NCBI GenBank assembly: GCA_016935015.1
Contig: JAFGRT010000145.1
Coordinates: forward strand, 1-64,000
Direction of reading: 5' to 3'
DNA length: 64,000 nt
Source: Acidobacteriota bacterium
GTDB taxonomy: Bacteria; Acidobacteriota; JAAYUB01
In this document: one piece after another, positions 21,348-31,563 of the stretch
How the letters are laid out: each line of letters starts with the position of its first letter
Numbering within the stretch: the stretch's first letter is position 1
Notes under the pieces: model-generated
What the model was told of the DNA's origin: nothing
The model's input: the letters and a program-made list of their open reading frames with translations, nothing else
Database searches by the model: none
Translations under genes and position numbers: made by a program

Positions 21348-23288
21348 ATGATGTACTGGATATGGCGGGGCATAGTGGCGACAGGGTTCGGTATCCTCCT
21401 GGCCGGAGCGGCCATGGCCGGCCCGGCGGGCGACGGGCACCAACCAGTCGGCAGCCGGCTCATCGAACCGAATCGGGACTACGGCGAGGAGCCCGGCTCC
21501 ATTATCAAGCGTTTCGTCCAGCCGCTGACCGAAGAGGAGAAGCGCAGCCACCGCTCCATTCTCATCACCGACGATGACCACGCCAATTCCATCGCCCCGG
21601 TGCTGACCCCCAAAACACCGGTTTACCTGCATTTTTCGCGGCAATCCGGCCCCAATCCGGAGGAGCTGAATTTCATCCTCGAAAGCGGCCGCATTTTTCT
21701 CAATTACGCTTCCCCTTACAAGCAGGAGGACGCACCGACCCTGCGCATCCGGCCCATTGACGGCGATTGCGAGATCCCCTTCCTGATTCAGGTGGAACTC
21801 GAGCCCCTGCGGGTGCCACACGAGAGCGGCACCTTGGAAATCCTGCTCCACCTGCCGCTGATCTTCAATCCGGAGGTCACCGTCAACTCCGTCACCCTGG
21901 CGCAGAAAAATCAGGATTACCGGCTGTCGGTGGGGGCGAGCCTGCACCGGCACAAAATCGTGATTCCCATCAACAAGCGGATACTTGAACCCTTTGTGCA
22001 CGAAAACAACGGCCGCCTCCAGATTCTGGTAGACGGGATCATTTCCCTCTCAAAGTACCGCCCCATCGAACCGCATCGCTTCAGCAGCGTCGCCAAGGAA
22101 GATCTGGATCCCCGCCTGGCCGGGATTTCCATGATCATCGCCGGCCGCGATTACTGGGGGGAACACGAAAAGCGGCAGATCATGGATCTGGCGCGACAGA
22201 TCGAGGAACGGACCAATAAAGATTACGAGCGGATCCTCCTGGCCAACCGCTATACCAGCCGGAGCATCCGCTACTTCCGTAACAGCATGCGCCGCACGGC
22301 CATCCAGGTGCTGGCCGAAGGGATCGGCGACTGCGATGATTACACCCGGGTGATGATGGCTCTCCTGCGGGCCATGGGCATCCCCTGCAGCCTGTCGGTG
22401 GGGCATTTGTACGATTTCAACAGCATCGGCGCCCACGCGTGGGTGGATGTGGGCCTGCCCACCCGGGACGGAGAACTGCGTTGGTTCATCTGCGATCCCA
22501 CCCTGGCCAGCGTCACCGATCAGAAGGACTACTTTGTCCAATTCAACAACCGGATCTATCTGTACCCCGTGAAAATCGAGGTGGCCGCCCGGAATCTGCC
22601 GGTGGACGAACGGGCGGATATCCTGCTGAACTGGCGCGGCAAGTCGCCGGACAACCTCACGTCCCCCCAGGCCTATCACTCTACCATCAACTCGTTCCGT
22701 GAAAACCTGGAAAGATCTCTGCAGGAAAAAATGGACATTCTCACACGCCGCAACCTGCTGCCGGAACGTGAATTTCTCTTCGACCTGGGGAGCAGCTATT
22801 TTATCGTCGACCGCGACGTGGCACCGGAAAAGAGCCGCCTGCAGATCAAACTGGACAACTCCGAGCAGTTCATGGTGGAATTGACGGTGACGGATGAAGA
22901 ATACAGCCTGGAAGGGGCGGCGGAGCAGGAGATGGCCGACCGGATCCGGCGGTCCTACCGGCGCATGAAACAGCTGTTCTTTCCGGATTTCGAGGCCCGC
23001 TATTGCTTGGAACTTTCCTTCGAACGCGACAAGTACACCGATCAGTTGCAGCGGGTCAACCTGCAGGTGTTCCGCTATCTGGTGGAGCATCATTTCGATA
23101 AGATCATGGACGCCCTGGAGAAAGAGGGGCTGATTCGGCCGGAGGAATCGGCCCGCTTTCGGGAAATATACCGGATCTGCTCGGGCAAGAACATGTACTA
23201 CATCCTGGAAATGGCTCATCGCCAGGACATTCTGCAGCGGCCCATCTATCCCACGGAAGAGCAGCTGGTTGCCAACCAGGGCGACTGA
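21348..23288 (+). CDS. Transglutaminase-like domain protein with signal peptide
   Basis: Signal-like N-terminus; catalytic-triad-like EGIGDCDDYTRVMMALLRAMGIPC...IGAHAWVDVGL...WFICDPT. Confidence 0.8.
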   Translation: MMYWIWRGIVATGFGILLAGAAMAGPAGDGHQPVGSRLIEPNRDYGEEPGSIIKRFVQPLTEEEKRSHRSILITDDDHANSIAPVLTPKTPVYLHFSRQSGPNPEELNFILESGRIFLNYASPYKQEDAPTLRIRPIDGDCEIPFLIQVELEPLRVPHESGTLEILLHLPLIFNPEVTVNSVTLAQKNQDYRLSVGASLHRHKIVIPINKRILEPFVHENNGRLQILVDGIISLSKYRPIEPHRFSSVAKEDLDPRLAGISMIIAGRDYWGEHEKRQIMDLARQIEERTNKDYERILLANRYTSRSIRYFRNSMRRTAIQVLAEGIGDCDDYTRVMMALLRAMGIPCSLSVGHLYDFNSIGAHAWVDVGLPTRDGELRWFICDPTLASVTDQKDYFVQFNNRIYLYPVKIEVAARNLPVDERADILLNWRGKSPDNLTSPQAYHSTINSFRENLERSLQEKMDILTRRNLLPEREFLFDLGSSYFIVDRDVAPEKSRLQIKLDNSEQFMVELTVTDEEYSLEGAAEQEMADRIRRSYRRMKQLFFPDFEARYCLELSFERDKYTDQLQRVNLQVFRYLVEHHFDKIMDALEKEGLIRPEESARFREIYRICSGKNMYYILEMAHRQDILQRPIYPTEEQLVANQGD

Positions 23289-23319
23289 GTCACCAGACCT
23301 TCCGGTCGGGAGCGTACCC

Positions 23320-24228
23320 ATGCCCATCCGGACCTATGAAGCGACGATACCGGCCGCGGCGGACCGGCAACCCCTCGACGACGTCCTCGCCCGGCTTTGG
23401 CCGCACCTGGCGTCGACGCAGCTCCGGCGGGTGGTCCGCGCCGGCGGCTGCTACGTCGACGGCCGGTGCTGCTGGGATGAAGAGCAACGCGTCGCGGCCG
23501 GCCAGCGCCTCACCCTGGTGGTGGATGAGGAGCGGCCCATAAGACAAGATTCCCTTTCGCCCGGGGACATAATCTTTGAAGACCCGGATCTATTGGTGTT
23601 GCTGAAACCTTCGGGCCTACCGGTCAACCTGTCGGCTACCGGCGCTGAAGGGAGCCTGCAGACGGTGGTGGCCGGATACCTGGCCGGCCAAACGCCGGCC
23701 CATTCGCCGGAAGTGATCCACCGGCTGGATCGCCTGACCTCGGGTCTGGTGTTGTTCGGCAAGAACAAGCCGACGGAGCGACGGCTCTATGCTCTCTTCC
23801 GCGAGAACCGCATCGCCAAAACCTATCTCGCCCTGGTGAGCCCCCCGCCGGCCGAGGCGGTCGGCCTCGTCGACCGGCCCCTGGCCGGCCGGCGCAACCG
23901 CTACCAGGTGGCGACCGTCGGCGGCCGGCCGGCCCTGACCCGCTACCGGACTGTGGGCGTCAATCCTGCCTCCGTGACTGCACTCCTCGATGTTCACCCC
24001 CTGACCGGCCGGACCCACCAGATCCGCGTCCACCTGGCCTGGACGGGCAGCCCTGTCCTCGGCGACACGGTCTACGGCGGCCGTCCCTGGCCCGCCGGTT
24101 TCGGCCTCCACGCCTGGCGCCTGCAGCTGCCCCATCCGCGCAGCGGGGCCATGCTGAAGCTATCCGCACCGCCCCCGTCCGTCTGGACCGAAGATTTCTC
24201 CTGTTTGCTGGATACATTACGGTCATAG
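23320..24228 (+). CDS. RluA-family pseudouridine synthase with S4-like N-terminus
   Basis: IFEDPDLLVLLKPSGLPVN...PEVIHRLDRLTSGLVLFGKN...VHPLTGRTHQIRVHLAWTGSPVLGDTVYGG. Confidence 0.93.
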   Translation: MPIRTYEATIPAAADRQPLDDVLARLWPHLASTQLRRVVRAGGCYVDGRCCWDEEQRVAAGQRLTLVVDEERPIRQDSLSPGDIIFEDPDLLVLLKPSGLPVNLSATGAEGSLQTVVAGYLAGQTPAHSPEVIHRLDRLTSGLVLFGKNKPTERRLYALFRENRIAKTYLALVSPPPAEAVGLVDRPLAGRRNRYQVATVGGRPALTRYRTVGVNPASVTALLDVHPLTGRTHQIRVHLAWTGSPVLGDTVYGGRPWPAGFGLHAWRLQLPHPRSGAMLKLSAPPPSVWTEDFSCLLDTLRS

Positions 24229-24425
24229 CAGCCTTGCCCAGCCGCAGCCCCCTTTTGCACGTCAGGCTGCACGAACGTGGCCCGAACCGACGCATAATGC
24301 CAGCATCTTTTCCTGGACTGTTTTGGATTCTACCGGGGCCACCGCCGGCCAGGCCGCACCCCTCAGCCCCCACTGGCGCGCTGAACCGTCGCCGGGTGGC
24401 GCCTGGCGGGCAGGACCGGCCGACG

Positions 24426-25046
24426 TTATTTCACGGCCTTGATGACCACGAACGCCCCCTCCCCATAACCGTCCCGGATGGTCGCGGGCCGTTCCCGGGG
24501 ATTCAGGGTTTGCAAAATATCCGTTACGGAAAAACCAGCGTCCTCTAGATAGCGAAGCACTTCCGGCGTCGAGAAAAAAGTGGCGTGCTGATAAAACCGG
24601 CTGCTCGTCCTGTTCGCGGCATACTGCCGGCCCAGGTCGCTCTCCTTGTCGACGAAGCCGACAAGGCTGCACCCACCGGTCTTCAGCACCCGGAACGCCT
24701 CCCGGAACGTGCAACCGACGTCATCCACAAAGCAGATGGTCGTCACCAGCAGCACGAAATCAACCTGCCCGCTCATGATGGGCAACTCTTCGGCGATGCC
24801 GCGACAGACGGCGACGCCCCGCCGGCTGGCTCGGCGGGCCATCTCGGTTGAGGGTTCAATCCCAATTCCGATCCCGAGCGGCGCCGCGAATTTCCCGGAG
24901 CCGACCCCAACTTCCAGCCCCTTCGCGTGCGGGGAGGGCAGCAGCCGGCGGATCACCGCCAATTCGGCGTGATACTCAGCCGCATGGCGGTCGAACCATT
25001 CGTCGTAGGCATCACTATAAGTATCGAAGGCCTCCGTACGGGGCAT
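24426..25046 (-). CDS. Class I SAM-dependent methyltransferase
   Basis: KGLEVGVGSGKFAAPLGIGIGIEPSTEMARRA...ELPIMSGQVDFVLLVTTICFVDDV...EAFRVLKTGG. Confidence 0.9.
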   Translation of the reverse strand: MPRTEAFDTYSDAYDEWFDRHAAEYHAELAVIRRLLPSPHAKGLEVGVGSGKFAAPLGIGIGIEPSTEMARRASRRGVAVCRGIAEELPIMSGQVDFVLLVTTICFVDDVGCTFREAFRVLKTGGCSLVGFVDKESDLGRQYAANRTSSRFYQHATFFSTPEVLRYLEDAGFSVTDILQTLNPRERPATIRDGYGEGAFVVIKAVK

Positions 25047-25650
25047 TCGTCCCTCCCATCAGGCTCGTGTGTGGAGCAGCGAACGAGCGTGCCTCACGCA
25101 CTCCCCTCACTAGAACATCCGTCACCATCGACCGGCTGGCAGACGCAGATACAGGCGGCGTTTCATTCGTGACTTCGTCTGCCGGGCCGGAATCCGGACA
25201 TCCGTCTCCGCAGAACAAAAAGTTCCATACGGTGCGGATACTTCATGGGCGCACAGCTCAAGCGGTACAATTGTGGCTCTCCGCCGTTCAGATCCTCCTG
25301 CTCACCAAGGGAAGAGTGGACAATAGGGGTATCCTTCCTTGGGTTGAGTCATGCCATCAAAGATGGCCACTCTCATCTCCGCTGGTCTTTGGTTTCCTGG
25401 TTTCATCATTCGGGGCTGCCTCTGTGTCCGTTCCCGCCTTGAAGAAGGACGGATGAATTTCGAATCCGCGAGAGCAGCGGGAGAGTTACTACTCAGGAGC
25501 GGGGCGCCGGCTGGCCTTCAACGTGGGTTAGCGGGAATGCGCGGAAAGGTCCGGCGGGAGGATGTTCGGCTAGAATAATCCACCGTTCAGTCATGGCTGG
25601 GCAGGCCAAGCTGAGAAATTCACTGCACCGTGGCGACCAATCATCCGCGC

Positions 25651-26061
25651 CTAACCGAGGGCCTGGCGGACCTTCTCGTTGACAATTCCTTTTTCCACCG
25701 CAAGAAAGGCGAAAAACTTCTTCAGCGCCCGCCGCAGATCCTCGGGCTTGCCCGGTCCCAATACCTTCCGCCGCCACCACGACTGGAAGTGACTGTTGAC
25801 CATGCCACGGGTGATTTCGGAAATATCCTGCACATCCGTGTACCGGCAGATGAAATCCACAAACAGGACGATGATGGATGCGTGCTTATTCGCCGTATGC
25901 TCTGTAAACCGATCCAGGAGGTCGTCATGGAATTCCGTCGCCAGGTTCATCAGATAGTCACGGAAGGGGGCCCTTTCCCTTTCGGCGGCTTGCAGCATTT
26001 TGATGTATTCTTCCATACCGTCGCCCGGGATCAGCACCTTGCCCGAAAAAACTTTGGCCAT
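25651..26061 (-). CDS. Small protein resembling a stand-alone tyrosine-recombinase core-binding (SAM-like) domain
   Basis: YTDVQDISEITRGMVNSHFQSWWRRKVLGPGKPEDLRRALKKFFAFLAVEKGIVNEKVRQALG; no catalytic domain follows. Start at 26061 preceded by AGGAA. Confidence 0.6.
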   Translation of the reverse strand: MAKVFSGKVLIPGDGMEEYIKMLQAAERERAPFRDYLMNLATEFHDDLLDRFTEHTANKHASIIVLFVDFICRYTDVQDISEITRGMVNSHFQSWWRRKVLGPGKPEDLRRALKKFFAFLAVEKGIVNEKVRQALG

Positions 26062-26169
26062 TCGACACTTCCTCAGATACATTTTCCATTTGTTGGATCG
26101 TTCTTCGCCCGTTTCTGGCACCGGTCCGGTCCGGACGGCGCCAGCAGCCGCGCGGGGGAAAGCACGTCT

Positions 26170-26838
26170 TTATTCATCAGCCCGCTCTTGTTTGATGGCC
26201 TCCCGGCAGAGACGAAGATTCGTGCGGGCCAGCTTATACTCCGGATCCATGTCCACGGCCCGCGTCAACGTCTCGCGCGCTTCTTCAAGGCGACCGGCCT
26301 GAAAATAACTCCATCCCAGGTCGTTGACATGTTTCTGATTCTCCGGCTCCAACTCAACGGCCCTCCGGGAGGCGGCGATGGCTTCCTCATGTCGTTCCAG
26401 ATGTCCCGCGCAACAACTCAACCCCTGGTGCAGTATCGAATCATCGGGAAACCGCACGACCGCCGCCTGGTATAACTCCAGGCCGTCCGCATATTGATCG
26501 CTTTCTATCAGAAAATCCCCCGCTTCGTCGATGATTTCCGCCAGCTCCTCCGCGCCGCCCGCCATCGTATCCGCCGGCAGGGAAACCAACGAGAGAAAAA
26601 GCTCCCTGCCCAAGTGTTCCTCTTGTTGCTGATATTTTACGGATCCCAGCGTGAGAATCGCCGGGGCATACTCCGGATCGATTTCCACCGCATTCTCCAG
26701 GGCGTGGATACATGCCTTCATGTTCCCCAACCCCGACATGAATATGCTTTGAGCGTATTCGGACTCGGCCCAAAATCTCTTTTCAGAATAGGCACGATGG
26801 CTGTGTTTGGATGTCGATTTTTTCGATTTTTCTTTCAA
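26170..26838 (-). CDS. Tetratricopeptide repeat protein
   Basis: Repeats: MKACIHALENAVEIDPEYAPAILTLGSVKY, EEAIAASRRAVELEPENQKHVNDLGWSYFQAGRLEEARETLTRAVDMDPEYKLARTNL. Confidence 0.88.
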   Translation of the reverse strand: MKEKSKKSTSKHSHRAYSEKRFWAESEYAQSIFMSGLGNMKACIHALENAVEIDPEYAPAILTLGSVKYQQQEEHLGRELFLSLVSLPADTMAGGAEELAEIIDEAGDFLIESDQYADGLELYQAAVVRFPDDSILHQGLSCCAGHLERHEEAIAASRRAVELEPENQKHVNDLGWSYFQAGRLEEARETLTRAVDMDPEYKLARTNLRLCREAIKQERADE

Positions 26839-27122
26839 AACACGATACTCCCATCGACTTTCAGGATTGGGAACGCATGACGGGTCGGGCGACGGCCGAC
26901 GTTCCCTGCCGGATCGCGCTTTTGTTTTACACCTTGTCGCCGTTGATGACGGAACGGAAACTCAAAACAAAAACGATCCGTACAGCATTCATACGCCATC
27001 CCGATGACCGCTGTCAACGGGAAAGCCTTTTTCGCCGGCAATCCGATCGGCCGCTCCGTCACCCTTCCGTCAGGCAGGGAAGGTCTTCGGCCCATGACGG
27101 CAGGTGCGGCAAGGAATAGGGG

Positions 27123-27659
27123 CTACGGTCCGCCGGCGGAATCGTCGCCCGGGGCGGCTGCGGGATGGCGCGGAGCCAGATAGAGCGGGATGCTGAACAG
27201 CAGAAAGAACAGGTTTTCCAGGATCTTGGGCAGGCCCACCCGCTGGGCGGTGAGGGGACCGAAACAGCCGCAGTTGGCGTCGATGCCGCGGACCATGGTC
27301 ACGGCCAGCAGCCCGATGAAAAATACCAGCAGCCCGCTCAAGATGAACAGGGCGCCGCGCTGGAAATGCCGGTAAAAGAACCAGCCGAGGCGGCCGAGCC
27401 GGCTCGTCCGCTGCGGGGCACGGTCACCGACATGCCACAGGCCGAGGATAAGCAGGAGACCGGCCAGCAGCTCGATCCAGGGCAGCGTTACGGCCACGGC
27501 GTTGATGAACGGCACGGGGAGGGGCATTTTGTAGTTGGCGATCTCCCGGGCGAACGTGGCCGCGTCGGGGATCTTGAACACGGCGGCGGCCACGAAGAGC
27601 CCGCCCAGCACCAACCGGCAGGTAAATATTATTGCTTGTATGACGGTCCGATGTGACAT
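27123..27659 (-). CDS. MauE/DoxX-like membrane protein
   Basis: CRLVLGGLFVAAAVFKIPDAATFAREIANYKMPLPVPFINAVAVTLPWIELLAGLLLILGL; multi-TM. Confidence 0.8.
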   Translation of the reverse strand: MSHRTVIQAIIFTCRLVLGGLFVAAAVFKIPDAATFAREIANYKMPLPVPFINAVAVTLPWIELLAGLLLILGLWHVGDRAPQRTSRLGRLGWFFYRHFQRGALFILSGLLVFFIGLLAVTMVRGIDANCGCFGPLTAQRVGLPKILENLFFLLFSIPLYLAPRHPAAAPGDDSAGGP

Positions 27660-27663
27660 GACA

Positions 27664-28152
27664 TCAATCCCATTCGATGGGGTAGCCGGCGCCCATCCAT
27701 TCGTTCCAGCCACCATAAAACACCCGGACGTCCCGATAGCCGGCCTCGGCCAGTTCCCGCGCCACGGTGAGAGATGAAACACAGTCCTGGCCGTCACAGT
27801 AAACGACCACCGGCACGGCGGTGGGGATTATGTGGCGGAATTCCGGCAGCTGCGCCGCCACGGTATGTTCGGGCATGTTGAACGCCCCTTCGATGCGCCC
27901 CTCGCTGAAGAGGTCCGGCGGGCGGGCGTCCACGAAGACCACCGCACCCGAGGCAAACTCGCTGTAGGCCTGATCCAGCGAAATGGTGGGCAAGTTCGCC
28001 TGGGCCGCCTCCTCTTTCACGTTCGTTACCGGATTGTGGCCGGTGATAGAGATGCCCGAGGGACTGAACTGGTTGAACAGGAAACCGAACATCCATCCCA
28101 GCAGAACAATCAGTGCCGTCTGGCGCAGGTACATCATGGTCGCACACCTCAA
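27664..28152 (-). CDS. Membrane-anchored rhodanese-like domain protein
   Basis: TISLDQAYSEFASGAVVFVDARPPDLFSEGRIEGAFNMPEH...PVVVYCDGQDCVSSLTVARELAEAGYRDVRVFYGGWNEW. Confidence 0.88.
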   Translation of the reverse strand: MRCATMMYLRQTALIVLLGWMFGFLFNQFSPSGISITGHNPVTNVKEEAAQANLPTISLDQAYSEFASGAVVFVDARPPDLFSEGRIEGAFNMPEHTVAAQLPEFRHIIPTAVPVVVYCDGQDCVSSLTVARELAEAGYRDVRVFYGGWNEWMGAGYPIEWD

Positions 28153-28205
28153 AAGGCAAAATTATACACTATGATGATGCAAAAGAAAGGGTGGATGAAA
28201 AAAAA

Positions 28206-29645
28206 TCAGAAGCGGGAACGGGCCAGGGTGTCAAGGATCTTGTAGTGGCGTTCCAGCACCATTTCGCGGAGTTCCTTGAATTTTTCGTAAGGGATGATGT
28301 TGTCGAAGGAGATGGCCGAACCGCCCTTGCCGTTGTAGACCACCTTGCCCCGCGTTTCGGTCTCGAAGCCGCTTTCCCGATCGAAAAGAGCGATGCGGGA
28401 GTTAGTGAAGATGGGCACGATGCGGTGGGTTTTGACGTAAGTCCCGCCGACGCTGATGGGTTTGGCCCGGGTGTGTTCCACATCGTCGTCGAATTCGGCG
28501 CGGCATTCGAGTCCCATGGGCAGACGGATGAAGCGGCGCCGGTTCTCGCGTACCTTGGACAGGATGAATTCCATGTTCAACACATTCTCGGGCGTCAGCT
28601 CGTTGATGTACTCGCAACCGGGGAAGAGCAGCGACGAGTCCTTCATCACCTGGAAGAACTTGCCGTCGGCGAAAATGATGAACGGCGCCCCGCTGGTGGG
28701 CTGGTGCAGCTTGTGTTCGACAATGGTATGCAGCAGCTGATGATCGGCGAAATCCACGTGCAGCACGAAGGAGGCGAAATTGGATTTTTCCCGCGCCAGG
28801 TATTTCTGCAGCAGATTGATGTCCTTGATCTGGATCACCCGGTAATGCCGCATGGCCTTGCCCAGCCGCTGCGACACCACGCTGTCGCGCGAAAAGATGA
28901 TCCATAGCAATTCCCCGTCGTCCCGCGGACCGTTCATGTGACGGGGCATCTCCAGGCGTTCCAGCTTCTCCTGCAGGGAGGCGATAAAGCGGTCGAATAT
29001 GGACTTTACGCCGCGGTACCACTCTGTCTCCAGCGGCCGGCCGTCCTGGATGAGGGACCAGCTGATCTTGCCGGTCAGGTCCTCGTTGTAACGGGTATGA
29101 TGGTTTTCCCAGTGAAAGCTCAATCCCTGGCGGATGGCCTCCTGAAAGGCCAGTTGCAGGAAAAGATCGCGGAAGGAATCGTTGGGGAAACGGATAATGA
29201 TGTCTTCCTCGAAGGTCATCCGGTTCTCGGCCTTGTGCAGGATGCATTCCCGGTAATCGCCGATGTGCACGAAAAAGGACTGGAGCGTATAGAGCAGGCG
29301 CTGAAACACGGGCCGGGCCTTGGCATAGTAGCTGTTCATGTCGAGCCCCAGCATGGAGAGCTTCTTGTAGCGGATGTAGTTGATCTTGCGCGGTTCGATG
29401 TCGCAGTTCAGCTCCTTGAGGGCGGCCAGGCAGCGGATGGCCATGGTGGCATTGCCAAGGGCCGTCTCATCGTAGAGATACTCCAGCAGACGCGGCAGTT
29501 TGAGGATGTCCTCCACCAGGGTGATATCCACATCGTAGCCGGACCGCTTCAGCTTCAGCAGCTGGCCGATGCCGGTAAACACCTTGCCGTTGAGCACGGA
29601 CAGGCGGGTCTTCTCGATTTCGGTCATGAGGAAGGCGATATCCAT
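28206..29645 (-). CDS. Uncharacterised protein with receiver-like middle and PilZ-like C-terminus
   Basis: C-terminal RRRFIRLPMGLECRAEFDDDVEHTRAKPISVGGTYVKTHRIVPIFTNSRIALF; middle LLWIIFSRDSVVSQRLGKAMRHYRVIQI resembles a REC fold; N-terminal ~230 aa not recognised. Confidence 0.7.
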   Translation of the reverse strand: MDIAFLMTEIEKTRLSVLNGKVFTGIGQLLKLKRSGYDVDITLVEDILKLPRLLEYLYDETALGNATMAIRCLAALKELNCDIEPRKINYIRYKKLSMLGLDMNSYYAKARPVFQRLLYTLQSFFVHIGDYRECILHKAENRMTFEEDIIIRFPNDSFRDLFLQLAFQEAIRQGLSFHWENHHTRYNEDLTGKISWSLIQDGRPLETEWYRGVKSIFDRFIASLQEKLERLEMPRHMNGPRDDGELLWIIFSRDSVVSQRLGKAMRHYRVIQIKDINLLQKYLAREKSNFASFVLHVDFADHQLLHTIVEHKLHQPTSGAPFIIFADGKFFQVMKDSSLLFPGCEYINELTPENVLNMEFILSKVRENRRRFIRLPMGLECRAEFDDDVEHTRAKPISVGGTYVKTHRIVPIFTNSRIALFDRESGFETETRGKVVYNGKGGSAISFDNIIPYEKFKELREMVLERHYKILDTLARSRF

Positions 29646-29848
29646 GACGCACTACCCCTCCGAGCAGTAGTTCCATTCTACCAGCACCCCACATCCACGA
29701 GTATGATCTATATCACATTTCCCAATTAAAATCAGCGTGAAAGAAAGAATACCCCTCGGCACCACCGGAGGGTGTGGCCGGCTGGCAACCGGTGCCGGCG
29801 CGGATGGACGGAAAGCCCCACGAACGGCGGCGGCACACCAAAAAGGGC

Positions 29849-29877
29849 TTGACAAATTAGGGCGAAACGTCTATATA
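29849..29877 (+). promoter_or_regulatory. Sigma-70-type promoter of tRNA-Gln
   Basis: TTGACA, 17-bp spacer, TATATA; 14 bp upstream of the tRNA 5' end. Confidence 0.75.
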
Positions 29878-29890
29878 GGATACTTCGCGC

Positions 29891-29964
29891 TGGGAGGTCG
29901 TCTAATGGTAGGACTGCGGACTCTGGATCCGCCTATCGGGGTTCGAATCCCTGCCTCCCAGCCA
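29891..29964 (+). tRNA. tRNA-Gln (anticodon CTG)
   Basis: TGGGAGGTCGTCTAATGGTAGGACTGCGGACTCTGGATCCGCCTATCGGGGTTCGAATCCCTGCCTCCCAGCCA; 7-bp acceptor stem, anticodon stem GCGGA/TCCGC with loop CTCTGGA, GGTTCGAATCC T arm, encoded CCA. Confidence 0.97.
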
Positions 29965-29977
29965 TAATTCGAACCCT

Positions 29978-30010
29978 AAGCCGCCGGCGACGGCGGCTTT
30001 TCTTTTTCCC
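29978..30010 (+). terminator. Intrinsic terminator after tRNA-Gln
   Basis: AAGCCGCCG-GCGA-CGGCGGCTT hairpin (9-bp stem, tetraloop) followed by TTCTTTTT. Confidence 0.8.
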
Positions 30011-30129
30011 CTCTCATGCATCTCGGTGGGCATCATCCGGCAGCCCTTCTTCTTCCCTCCAGGAAACGGAGGAGCAGGACTCTTCGGGGGCATATCAGTC
30101 GGCCGCTCCTCAGGTTCCCGCCACCCGGA

Positions 30130-30675
30130 TCAGCCACGAAAACTCCGGCGCCAGTCGGCCAGGCGGCAGATGACTGCCCGCCAGAGCACGGACCTCAGCC
30201 AGCCCCGCAGGACCACCGCCTGATGCACCACCCGCCGCCAGGGTGACAGGCAATCCATGGTGCGAGTGTAGCCGCCCGCCTTGCCCCGCTCGATCAGGCC
30301 AACCCGCCCCAGCACGGATGCCGCCGCCACGGGCAGATCCGGCGTCAGCAATGCGTCGCCCCGGGTAAGATAGGCCCGGTCGTCGCGCCGGCGGATGCGG
30401 ACCAGACGGTGCAGTTTCAGATGGCCGGTCTCATCCCGGATCAGAAGGATGTCGCCCCGCCGCACCGCCGCGGCCGCCACCGGCTCGATGGTCACCCGGT
30501 CGCCCGAGCGGACGGCCGGGCGCATGCTGTTGCCCGTCACCCGGACCCGCACCCGGACGCCCCGGTCCAGGATGTCAGGCAGAAGGTCCGCGCCCGCCGC
30601 ACCGGCGCCGTTCAGTCGCAGCGCGTCGTCTCCGACCACATCATGACCGGTTCTTGAGATAGGCATCGAGGACAT
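30130..30675 (-). CDS. S24/S26 (LexA/SipW-like) signal-peptidase family protein
   Basis: VRVRVTGNSMRPAVRSGDRVTIEPVAAAAVRRGDILLIRDETGHLKLHRLVRI. Confidence 0.85.
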   Translation of the reverse strand: MSSMPISRTGHDVVGDDALRLNGAGAAGADLLPDILDRGVRVRVRVTGNSMRPAVRSGDRVTIEPVAAAAVRRGDILLIRDETGHLKLHRLVRIRRRDDRAYLTRGDALLTPDLPVAAASVLGRVGLIERGKAGGYTRTMDCLSPWRRVVHQAVVLRGWLRSVLWRAVICRLADWRRSFRG

Positions 30676-31540
30676 GGGCGATTTCCCGTGTGGGTCGGAA
30701 CGAAATCCGGGCCACCGGCACGCCGGTTACCAGGTGGTCACAAAACGACAACACTGGTCCCAGCAACTCTTCATCATACCAGGGAACGGTCGCTGTCGGC
30801 AACAGCAGCGGCAACGCCGCCGGCGGATTCATGGCCCGGATCTCATCCATCGGTGCCTGCTGCAAGAACAGCACGCCGCCGAGGGGCACGCCGCGGTTGA
30901 CAGCCACCCCCGCCTCACCCGGCCAGGGGGTGCCGTACGCCCGGAGTTCGCCGTTCAATTTTCTGACGATCACCCGGTCGTCGCTCAGCTGGAGCCAGTC
31001 GGCGCGGGCGGCCAGCTGGCGCGCCAGGGTGCTCTTGCCGGCCCCGGAGCGACCGGGGAAAATGTACCCGCGGCCGGCGATGACAACCCCCGCCGCATGG
31101 ACGATGAGCCCCTCCCGGCCGGCGAGATAGTGCATCAACAGCAGCTGGTCCAGGGGATAGCGCACCGGATAGTAGGGCTGGACCGACACCGGCACCGCCA
31201 GGGGGCGGCAGCCGATCTCCACCCGGGTGAACCCGGCGTTCAGCCGGGCTGTCCACAACGGCTCGGCGAAGGCAGGGGGCTGCAGGACCAGCAGGCGGTC
31301 GCTCCCGTCCCGCCACATGGACCAGGACTGTTGGCTGTCGAAAATCCTTTGATAACGGGCGATTTCCTTTCCCGGAACCGGTTGGGAAGTGACATCGACC
31401 TCGATATGAGCACTCGCGGCAGGCACCGTCGGAACACGAAAGCGATCATAGACGGGATCGGAATCTGACACGGGCATCCCACCACGGACAATGATGGTGA
31501 GGATCACATCGGCGATAGAGATAGTGATGGAATCAGCCAT
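30641..31540 (-). CDS. HPr-kinase-like protein of RiPP clusters
   Basis: YLAGREGLIVHAAGVVIAGRGYIFPGRSGAGKSTLARQLAARADWLQLSDDRVIVRKLNGELRAYGTPWPGE; P-loop and HprK-like context. Confidence 0.85.
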   Translation of the reverse strand: MADSITISIADVILTIIVRGGMPVSDSDPVYDRFRVPTVPAASAHIEVDVTSQPVPGKEIARYQRIFDSQQSWSMWRDGSDRLLVLQPPAFAEPLWTARLNAGFTRVEIGCRPLAVPVSVQPYYPVRYPLDQLLLMHYLAGREGLIVHAAGVVIAGRGYIFPGRSGAGKSTLARQLAARADWLQLSDDRVIVRKLNGELRAYGTPWPGEAGVAVNRGVPLGGVLFLQQAPMDEIRAMNPPAALPLLLPTATVPWYDEELLGPVLSFCDHLVTGVPVARISFRPTREIAHVLDAYLKNRS

Positions 31541-31563
31541 TCGTGCAGGACACACTCCGGCCT

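Noticed and set aside
29891-30300. tRNA-Gln as an integration site for a mobile element
   Set aside because: No duplicate of the tRNA 3' end and no adjacent integrase seen downstream.
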